Shown here: positions 53,276 through 61,030 of the stretch, piece after piece
How the letters are laid out: the number at the start of each line of letters is the position of its first letter
How positions within the stretch are numbered: the first letter of the stretch is position 1
Source: Pseudo-nitzschia pungens
Lineage: Eukaryota; Bacillariophyta; Bacillariophyceae; Bacillariales; Bacillariaceae
Reading direction: 5' to 3'
DNA: 64,000 nt
NCBI GenBank assembly: GCA_037355855.1
Contig: CM074759.1
Coordinates: 5,270,001-5,334,000 of the forward strand
The notes under the pieces: generated by a model
What the model saw: only the letters and a program-made list of their open reading frames with translations
Told to the model about the DNA's origin: nothing
Database searches by the model: none
Translations under genes and position numbers: made by a program

Positions 53276-56200
53276 TTAAGCCGACCAATGGATTGTCGAG
53301 GGTTCCGATTGGTCTACAGGCGTTGGTTCTCTGTAAGGGGTTAGCTTCCGGATGTTAACTGTTTCAACAACGGATGGAGTCTTTTGGATTTTAACAGTAC
53401 CATTGTTATGTACCTGAGCAATAGTGAATGGTCCTATCTTCCGGGGTTGCAGTTTATCCGGATCCGGTTCTTGCATCCATACCTTGTCATTAGGTTTGAA
53501 GGTATGTTCCTTACGTTTGGCGTTGTCTCTTAGTAGGGCCCTGTTTATACCTTGCTGCCGGAGCTGCTGCAGAGCTAACAGATTTGATGTTAATGGTAGA
53601 TCAACTAGCATGTCCCTATTGAATATTAGAGAGCCTGGGGAGGCTCGTAAGGCAGCATTGACAGCACATCTGGAGGCATGCATGCATGTAGCGAGTGCAT
53701 TGTCCATGAGCTGACTTGCTCTGGTATTTGCTTGTGGGGGATTGACATGTACCAGAACTCGTAGAATATCAGCAACTGTGTGATGGACTCTTTCACAGAT
53801 GGCATTAGACTGTGGATTCTTGACTGTGGTGGGTATGGTTTGGATTCCATATTGCTTGAGGGTGTTCTGGAATTCAGCTCCTAAGAATTCTCCACCATTG
53901 TCATGGATGCATCTGATGGGCCTTGGATATCTGGATAGCCAGCAGTTTTTGAACTGGTCTGATACGTGTTGGGAAGACTTGTCTCGGATTCGGATGATTT
54001 CGAGTAAGTTAGTGACTGGATCAATGCAGGTGAGGGCTTTGAAGTTGTAGTTCTTGCCTTGTGCTGTAATTTTCCATGGGCCTATGAGGTCCACATGTAC
54101 TTCGTTGAAAGGCATTAATGGGGCTTCTTTCGGAGGGAGCTTCCCGTATTTAGTGTGTTGGTTCTTGTATTTGATGCAGTTGTCAGGGCAAATGTAGGAT
54201 TTGCATGTGGCGTCCAGATTGTCTGCGTAGAACCTGTTTGATATGGTCTGATATAGCCTGGTGGATCCACAATGACCCAACAGGAGATGGTACCATCTGA
54301 TGGTATCTTGGAGAAGTGACCTGGGGAGGTATATCTTCCAGCTGTCTGGATTGGCTTGATTGGCATAACAAAGTATCTTGTTGCCTTCTAATTCTTGATA
54401 GAAGAAGGCCCGGGATTGAATCTTGAATTGGATAGTAGAGTCTTTTAGCTGATGAAGGTAGATGTTGGAGAAGTTCACTGGGCATTCCAAGTCTTGGTTA
54501 TTTGGTAGGTTGACAAGGCACTCATTGTTCAGCAGACAGGCTTGTAGTTCCTGGTCTGCGTCATTGCACAAGTGCTGGAATAGGTTTGGGAACTCTGTTA
54601 AAAACAGTTCTTCATCTTGTTTAGGGACTTCAAGTTTCAAAAAATCCACGAGAGTGCCCTTACCAAGGGCTTCTTTCTTCCCCACAGTGGGTGGATCCAT
54701 CCGGGGGAGCCTGGAGAAGGCATCAGCAAGGACATTTTTCTTGCCTTCAACATAGGTGAGGTTGACACCGAATTCTTCAAGGAAAAGTCTCCACCGGAGG
54801 ACTCGTTGGACTGATAGGGTTCTGAATGTAAGATTCTTATGGTCGGTGTATACATTGATAACACCACCGAGGAGCATTTTTCTGTACTCTTTGCAGCACA
54901 GAACTATTGCAAGGAGTTCTTTTTCCATAGTAGTGTAATTCTTTTGGGCATCAGTTAGTTTCTTGGACCAATAGGCAATAGGTTTGCCATCTTGTATTAT
55001 GGCAGCGCCTAGTTGTAGGTCCGAGGCATCAGTGTACAGTTCAAAAGGCTTGTTAAGGTCTGGATAGGTGTTCAGCGCATCTGCTGCCACCATGGCTTTC
55101 ATCTCTTGAAAGGCTTTGTCTTGAGCAGGGCCCCAAGTGAAGGCTGAAGGAGCTTTTCTTTGCCTGCCTTTGATGGCAGCAGTTTGAGGAGTTTTCTTAG
55201 GGGTACCAGTAATATCAAATAGAGGAGCTAGGACATGGGATCTGCGAGGCCACATATCCCTGTAGTATCCAACTGCTCCTAAGAATGACTTGACTTGGGT
55301 CACAGTTCGGGGCCGGTCCATATGTAGGATGGCCTCTATTTTCTTTCTCCAAGGCTTAACAGCTGTGGGCGTCATCCAGTAACCAAGGAAATCGGTTTCT
55401 TGTACAGCCCAATCACACTTGAGTGGGTTGCATTTCAGCCCATTATGGTTAAGCCTGTCTAGGATCTTGTCGATAGTCTTCATGTGGAGGTCAAAGGATC
55501 CATTGGTCCAGATACCAATATCATCAATGTAGACTGTGCAGTCAGTGTCTTGTAGAATGTCTTCCATTAGTTGTTGGGCAACGTCTGGAGAGACTTTGAC
55601 TCCCATTGGTAGTCTTTGGTATTCATAGCAGCCATAGGGGGTGACTATGGTACAAAGTTTCTTGCTTGCGTCATCCAGTTCAAAGCAGTAGTATTGCATA
55701 GACAAGTCAATCTTGGTAAAGTGAGTGTATTTGCCTCTTTTGTTCATAATATCCTGTATCCAGGGTATTGGATAAGGACGTCTCTCAAGGAGTTTATTGA
55801 GTTCTCTGAAGTCTGATACCCATCTAACTCTGTTGTCTTTCTTTGGTACTATGAAGGTTGGGAAGGCCCATTCAGCCGGTCCAGTGCAACGTTTGAGGAC
55901 TCCATCATTGCAAAGATTCTGGAGCTCCCTTTTGAATAGGTCTTCTCGTTTGTATGCTACTGGATAGGGCTTCTTGTGGATGGGCTTAGATCCGGGCTTC
56001 AATCTTAGAGAGATCTTCTTGTGTGGATACTTGCCAAGTTCTCCATTAAAGACGTTTGGATATTTGTTAAGTACTGTTTGGAACTGTTGCTGTTCTGCTT
56101 TGGACATGTGGGACTGTTGCTGTGCGACTGTAGATGGATCTGTCTCTTGGTATGCTCTGTCGAGAATAACTTTGGACTTGTATGGATTGGCAAAGGAGAG

Positions 56201-57181
56201 GTCATCAGCAAAGAGTTCAGCGTCTTCTAGTTCTTCCATAAGCATGGTGTAGTTGGACTCGTGGTATAGAGACGTGTCTTTCATTGGAATGGTTCTATCC
56301 ATCCACTGGACTGCTCCTTCTTTGAATAGGAGATCAATCTTTGCTAGATGGAGGAAGTCTCTGCCTAGTATCAGATCATATTTGCAGTTCGGGGAATGGA
56401 AGAGCCTTGCCTGTTGTCGGTCGATAGTGTAGTTGCCGAACTCTTGTAGCTTGATGTTCTTCATGATGATGTATTCTGTAGTATCAAAGGTTCCATTGGC
56501 TGTAGTTGTTAGAACCTGATGCTTGCTTCTGATTGGTAGTGTGCCAAATGGTAGTGCTCTTTTATTAATTAGTGTGCCTGAAGATCCACTATCGAGTAGT
56601 GCGAGTAGTGGTCTTGATTTTGTAGGGATGCCTTGTATGTACTGTACGTTGGTTAGTAGAACGGGAGCCACGTTGCTCTTATTCGTATTCGATGCCTGTT
56701 CTGCTGTATTTCCAGCAGTCGACAGCAGCTTTAAATAATTTTGCTCCGGGGCACCTCCTTTGGTGTAGTCTTTGGAGTTTAAGGTGTTGCAATAGAGATT
56801 TTTTGCTGTACCTGTAGACCAATTTTTTGTCAGGGACACGAGTGGTCTATTTGTTGCTGCTGTCTTATTTCGATCGGTTTCCGATTCGATTGCGTCTGTA
56901 CCCTTGGATCGATTCGGTGTTCGATTCGGATCCATGTTCGGATTGCTCCTTTCGGAGAATCGAACTGTTTTTATTGCTGTTGTAGCAGGCTTGTTTGTTG
57001 AGCGCTCAACAGGAATACTCCATCCTGTAGGTTCCTTCCCCTCTTTATCTGGGAGATCTCCTCCATGCGTCATCCCAGACAGCAGGGCTGTGCTGGCATC
57101 CAGTTCCCGGGGAGCTGGAGGCAAGGTGATTGCTGGTTTTGGTGAAGCCCGGGGCTTCTTGCTAGGCTTAGAGCCATGGAG
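53276..57181 (-). CDS. pol: Pol of gypsy2: protease, RT, RNase H, integrase
   Basis: Open from the codon after the gag TGA to the stop at 53276 (about 1,300 codons). Numbering below starts at the leucine codon at 57124. Retropepsin LLDSGSSGTLI (178-181); RT with FTKIDLS (about 470), LPMGVKVSP, YIDDIGIW (532-535); RNase H YTDASDLQLGAA (697), EKELLAI (734), YTDHKNL (759), ADAFSR (800); integrase finger HLLLGH...TCKSYICPDNC (946-983); D1012, D1075, E1111 with 35 residues between the last two; C-terminal KIGPFTIAQVHNNGTV module. No stop or frameshift. There is no ATG near the frame's start, so expression must come as a Gag-Pol fusion. Confidence 0.93.
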   Translation of the reverse strand, partial: LHGSKPSKKPRASPKPAITLPPAPRELDASTALLSGMTHGGDLPDKEGKEPTGWSIPVERSTNKPATTAIKTVRFSERSNPNMDPNRTPNRSKGTDAIESETDRNKTAATNRPLVSLTKNWSTGTAKNLYCNTLNSKDYTKGGAPEQNYLKLLSTAGNTAEQASNTNKSNVAPVLLTNVQYIQGIPTKSRPLLALLDSGSSGTLINKRALPFGTLPIRSKHQVLTTTANGTFDTTEYIIMKNIKLQEFGNYTIDRQQARLFHSPNCKYDLILGRDFLHLAKIDLLFKEGAVQWMDRTIPMKDTSLYHESNYTMLMEELEDAELFADDLSFANPYKSKVILDRAYQETDPSTVAQQQSHMSKAEQQQFQTVLNKYPNVFNGELGKYPHKKISLRLKPGSKPIHKKPYPVAYKREDLFKRELQNLCNDGVLKRCTGPAEWAFPTFIVPKKDNRVRWVSDFRELNKLLERRPYPIPWIQDIMNKRGKYTHFTKIDLSMQYYCFELDDASKKLCTIVTPYGCYEYQRLPMGVKVSPDVAQQLMEDILQDTDCTVYIDDIGIWTNGSFDLHMKTIDKILDRLNHNGLKCNPLKCDWAVQETDFLGYWMTPTAVKPWRKKIEAILHMDRPRTVTQVKSFLGAVGYYRDMWPRRSHVLAPLFDITGTPKKTPQTAAIKGRQRKAPSAFTWGPAQDKAFQEMKAMVAADALNTYPDLNKPFELYTDASDLQLGAAIIQDGKPIAYWSKKLTDAQKNYTTMEKELLAIVLCCKEYRKMLLGGVINVYTDHKNLTFRTLSVQRVLRWRLFLEEFGVNLTYVEGKKNVLADAFSRLPRMDPPTVGKKEALGKGTLVDFLKLEVPKQDEELFLTEFPNLFQHLCNDADQELQACLLNNECLVNLPNNQDLECPVNFSNIYLHQLKDSTIQFKIQSRAFFYQELEGNKILCYANQANPDSWKIYLPRSLLQDTIRWYHLLLGHCGSTRLYQTISNRFYADNLDATCKSYICPDNCIKYKNQHTKYGKLPPKEAPLMPFNEVHVDLIGPWKITAQGKNYNFKALTCIDPVTNLLEIIRIRDKSSQHVSDQFKNCWLSRYPRPIRCIHDNGGEFLGAEFQNTLKQYGIQTIPTTVKNPQSNAICERVHHTVADILRVLVHVNPPQANTRASQLMDNALATCMHASRCAVNAALRASPGSLIFNRDMLVDLPLTSNLLALQQLRQQGINRALLRDNAKRKEHTFKPNDKVWMQEPDPDKLQPRKIGPFTIAQVHNNGTVKIQKTPSVVETVNIRKLTPYREPTPVDQSEPSTIHWSA

Positions 57182-57184
57182 TCA
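57182..57184 (-). promoter_or_regulatory. Single in-frame stop between gag and pol (candidate readthrough)
   Basis: TGA followed by CTC, the only stop between gag and pol, both in one frame. The same arrangement is at 32218-32220 in gypsy3 (TGA-GTC) and, with TAG, at 1646-1648 in the gag-only element. Readthrough is inferred; no pseudoknot was demonstrated. Confidence 0.65.
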
Positions 57185-58213
57185 GGGGAGCCACACAAGT
57201 TCCCCGTCGATATTTCTTTCAGTTCGGCCGCCATGTTCTGTATGGTATGATTCCATTGCTGCTTTCATGTGGGCTTGGAAGGCTTCATTGCTTCCAGAGA
57301 CTAACTGAGCTTGAGTGTGGAAGGTTTCTGCCTGCTTGGAGGCAGTGGGCCCCTTGTTGTAATTCTTGGAGAATTTGTTCTTCGGGCACTCCGACCAATC
57401 ATGATTGTGGCCGGGAATCCTGCAGGGGTTGGATTTCTTCTTGTTATGGGTCCCTTTGTTGGAGTTTGAATTGCGTTTGCGAGAGTTATTGTTGTTGTTG
57501 GTTGAGCGTTTGCTTTGTTTGCTGTTATTCTTGTTGCTTTTCTTGTTAGCTTGACGTTCGTGGCAGCTCATGTGATCAACAATGAACTGAACAGTGGTAT
57601 CTTCCTGTATTCCGTTGTGGATCATGCCGTAGTGTTCGATCCAGGATGCTGGGAAGGAGTGTAAGAGGATGGTGAGTTTTTCCACTCTGGAGAGGGGAGC
57701 ACTGCTTCCATCTAATTTTCTGGTGTATTTCATGAGAATTAAGATTCGATCTGCATGTTCTTTGCACGTCATTGCTGGTGTTTTCGTGCATTCATTGCTT
57801 CGAAGATAGGTGTGCATGATGTCCCTGGCATCCCGGGCATTACAATAGAGCTTGGTGAAGTCTAAGATGGCTTGCTCGTATCCTCCGATCTCTTCTTCTT
57901 CATATTGCATGTTGTCAGGGTCGAGTGGATCTTGGATCATGTTGTTCCATTTGCTTTGTGCGTCTGTAGTGAGACATCGGCTGAAGTGAGTGAGGTGTTT
58001 GTTGATTGGAAGCTGTATGACTTTGGCAGCATTTCGAAATGATTCTTCTACAAATAGGAGCTCTTCTAAGCCTCCTTTCTCGGTGAAGAGAGGGACCTTG
58101 ATGCTATCGGTGTTGCCGTCGGCGTCGATGTTGTAAAGGGTGAAAAGCTTGGGCTTGGTTTGATCGAAGGAGCTCTTGTAGGAGATTGGGGGGTATCTGT
58201 ATAGACCTGCCAT
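57182..58213 (-). CDS. gag: Gag of gypsy2
   Basis: 343 residues from the ATG at 58213 (MAGLYRYPPI). Capsid-like N-terminal two-thirds (VPLFTEKGGLEELLFVEESF, LTHFSRCLTTDAQSKW, DIMHTYLRSNE, FIVDHMSCHERQ), Asn/Lys/Ser-rich basic linker (about 222-262) and knuckle CRIPGHNHDWSEC (about 268). The C-terminal motif GELVWLP before TGA is shared with gypsy3. Forms the particle and packages RNA (family role). Directly upstream of, and in frame with, pol. Confidence 0.9.
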   Translation of the reverse strand: MAGLYRYPPISYKSSFDQTKPKLFTLYNIDADGNTDSIKVPLFTEKGGLEELLFVEESFRNAAKVIQLPINKHLTHFSRCLTTDAQSKWNNMIQDPLDPDNMQYEEEEIGGYEQAILDFTKLYCNARDARDIMHTYLRSNECTKTPAMTCKEHADRILILMKYTRKLDGSSAPLSRVEKLTILLHSFPASWIEHYGMIHNGIQEDTTVQFIVDHMSCHERQANKKSNKNNSKQSKRSTNNNNNSRKRNSNSNKGTHNKKKSNPCRIPGHNHDWSECPKNKFSKNYNKGPTASKQAETFHTQAQLVSGSNEAFQAHMKAAMESYHTEHGGRTERNIDGELVWLP

Positions 58214-58284
58214 GTTGCTTGTTGGAGATACAACTTGCCTCTGTTGTTGAGGCTGTCGGTCGTTTTGAGTTCAGTACTGATTGT

Positions 58285-61030
58285 TATAATAATAATATAC
58301 GTATTTAAATAACTTTACCACCACAGGTGGAACTAAATTACTCAGTCTGTAACCAGACTTTAACGTCGCCTCCATCAAAGAGTCAGGACCCCAAGTGGTA
58401 GAACGACAATTTTGCCAAACAAACCTGGAACAACAAGCAGGGAAAGAAACAAAACAGGTCCCACAAAACAGGGACCTGTGAGAAATAAAAGAGGGAGGAG
58501 GGAAGAGACTGGAAGAAATCCCAGTATCATAATGGTGTACAGGGCGAGAAGCAGGGAAATAGTGGAATACACCAAGGAACAAGGGGGAAGCAACCCTAAG
58601 ATCCAGTAAGCCAAGCTCGCAACAGCGCAGCCTCTCGCTGGTATGGCTGCACTGGTGGGGGAGGAGCTGCATACTGTTTCCTGGCTAGGTGTATAGTTGC
58701 AAGCCACTGCCTCTTGGCAGTGAGGGTATAACCTTGTAGGACTTGGAAAGGGGTTTGGAGAAGGGGGTGTGACTGGGGGAGAGCACCAGCTGTGCCAAGA
58801 GCCAATTCAGAGGAGATGGAATCATCAAGGGATTGGTGTTGTTCAGCCTCAAGGGTACCCCCAGAACCATGGAGCCGTTCATTCCTATAAGTCCATAGAT
58901 CCCAGCATGTGAGAAAGAACTGTTGGATGATAGCTGTAGCCCATCGTCTGGGAGAGCGCTTGCTTCCAATTTGGGAGTAGTAGTCAGCCTGGATCTGGTG
59001 CCAGAGAGGAGACCACCTACCAAGAAGCCAGTTGTGCCAACCAATGGTCCTCTGTGCTCTGACAGCACCAGCAATGGCATGGGAATATGAGGAGGGATAG
59101 ATGCGCTGACCTTTCCTAATCCTGGTGAGAAGATCCACAATGGCAGCCACCAAGAATGGATCAGTCTGTTCAACCTCAAGCCTGTGCTGCAAGGGGCCTT
59201 TGAAGGCAGACACACTGTGCTTGACAGCCCCAGGGTCCTTGCAGGAGAGCACATGAGAGACCTTCTCATTGTCTGCATCACACAAGGGGCACCTGGAGTG
59301 ATCCTGATGCTGGTAGTGAAGTAGCTGGTTGCCAACACCAATGCATCCAGAAGCAAACTTAACAAACCACCTTTGCATGCCTGGAGGGAGACGCTTGAAG
59401 GCAGACTGATGGACACACCAATGGATGGATCCCAAAACAGGTTGGGGTATAGGGATATCATGGTGGGTCTTCCAGTATTGGAGAAGAGGGGGGCCAGCAA
59501 TGGCAACATGCAGAGCATTCTGATCAAACCTTGAACACTTGGAACCATTGAGGGAAAACGCCCAGGGCTCAAACACAAGTCTGGGAAAGTGATAGGCAGA
59601 GGCTCTATGCAAAGATAGAAAAGCCTTGGCCATGCCATCAACCTGATGATTGCGAAGGGCCCACCAGTCAAGAAAGAATCCAGCTTGATGCCCCTGAACC
59701 CACCGGAAGTGCACTGAAATGGGAAGAGCAGTAATCATGTTGCGGATGACATAGACATAATCAAAAGACTTCTGGGAAATGACCAAGGGCCAAGATCCCT
59801 GAGCCTGTTTGAGAGCTGTGTCACCATCAAGTGCAATGGTGATAGAGCCAGAGGCAATATCAAAAAGATCCACCAGAGCAGTGCAACAAGTGAGAACCCC
59901 AATTATGCCAGCCAGTTCACTCCGGTAAGAAGACTGATCCTCAGGGGAGCCACTGACAAGGTTACAGCCAGTGAGGAACAAAGAGGTAGTCTTGGTGGAG
60001 GTATTGGGTGACAGGATGAAGGCAGAAGTACCTCTCAGAAGAGCAGGATCAAAGGAACCATCACAAACAGCACTGGCAGTGCCACTCTGAATGGCAGCGG
60101 CAAGGGCCTGACAACCCCCATGTGGGAGGGAATACTTGTGGAGAAGCACTCTTGGAGACTCACAAAGACAGTCAAAGGCATCCTCAGGAGAAGCTGGAAG
60201 AGAGTCAAATGGGTTGTACCTCAGAGGATCCACATCAGGAGGTTCAGAGACAAAATCAGAAGAACCAACAACGCGAACAACTTGACCACGGGTCATAGGA
60301 GAGACAAGCACATGAGCACAGGGAGGTTTCTCAGGAAGAACTTCAGAGGTGAATCTGTATCTGCCCCTTCCTTGGGAGGTGCCCACCTTCCAACCAGTAG
60401 AACATTTGGAGAACATTCTATTGGTAGAGGGAGACACGTACCAGGGCCAAAGAAAAGCTGTCTGGGGAGAGAACCAAGGCCCAAGATGAAAAGAATGAGC
60501 CAAGGCTCTAGCTGCAGGGAGTGGACAGGGAGGAAGAAAACATTTCTGAAGAGCCTTAGTCCACAGGCGCTGTGCTGGCTGAGGCCAAGGTGGGGGACAT
60601 CTTGGCCAGTCAAGATGATCTCTCAAGTGGTTGGAAGACTGCAAGTGGAAGGCCACTGGGGACAGCTTTTTTCCATCAGGAGTGCAAATATCAGCAAGAG
60701 AAACAGCCTTGAGAGACAACCGAATGAGATTCAAGAGGGACAAGTCAGCACCTCTGAAACCGGCATCAACAAAGGCTTGCATAAGGTAGCAATCATTGGA
60801 GCGCAGCAGAGGAGGGTCTGGGAAGTCTTCAACCAAGCTCACAGGATGCATGGAAAAGAATTTCCATACATGCTTATACCAGCAAGGAGTGATGTATGAA
60901 GCAAAGGGATGATAGGGTGTGACCCCAAGATGGAGAGGAACACCCAATTCAAGCCTCAGAGCCTCAGCAGTGAGCCTCAGAATCCTGCCAGTTTGTGAGG
61001 ACCGGACAGATTCCTGGAAGATAGTGGCAT
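58285..61030 (-). mobile_element. LINE C, 3' part, inserted in gypsy2 leader
   Basis: (TAA)n tail at 58285 directly after gypsy2 leader sequence. 3'UTR with CCACC-TGT-GGTGG hairpin (58318-58330), then ORF2 back to HIATIF at 61030, where LINE E is inserted. D subfamily. Confidence 0.92.
58596..61030 (-). pseudogene. LINE C ORF2, C-terminal part
   Basis: Open from 61030 to the stop at 58596, about 811 codons: thumb/linker (LRLELGVPLHLGVTPYHP), RNase H (CDGSFDPALLRG, YRSELAGIIG, ALDGDTALKQ, NHQVDGMAK), zinc finger CPLC-x8-HVLSC, and C-terminus ending WLTGS. No stop or frameshift. Endonuclease and RT lie beyond the LINE E insertion, out of view. Confidence 0.9.

Larger units (their letters stand above)
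52918..58284 (-). mobile_element. gypsy2: Ty3/gypsy retrotransposon with intact gag and pol
   Basis: Minus strand: leader (58214-58284, cut by LINE C), gag, in-frame stop, pol, 3' LTR. It is the only gypsy copy here with all enzymatic domains undamaged. Its 5' LTR is not in view, being displaced to the right by LINEs C and E. Shares Gag, leader sequence (TTCAGTACTGA, CAACAAGCAACATG) and LTR ends with gypsy3 and the gag-only element. Confidence 0.9.
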
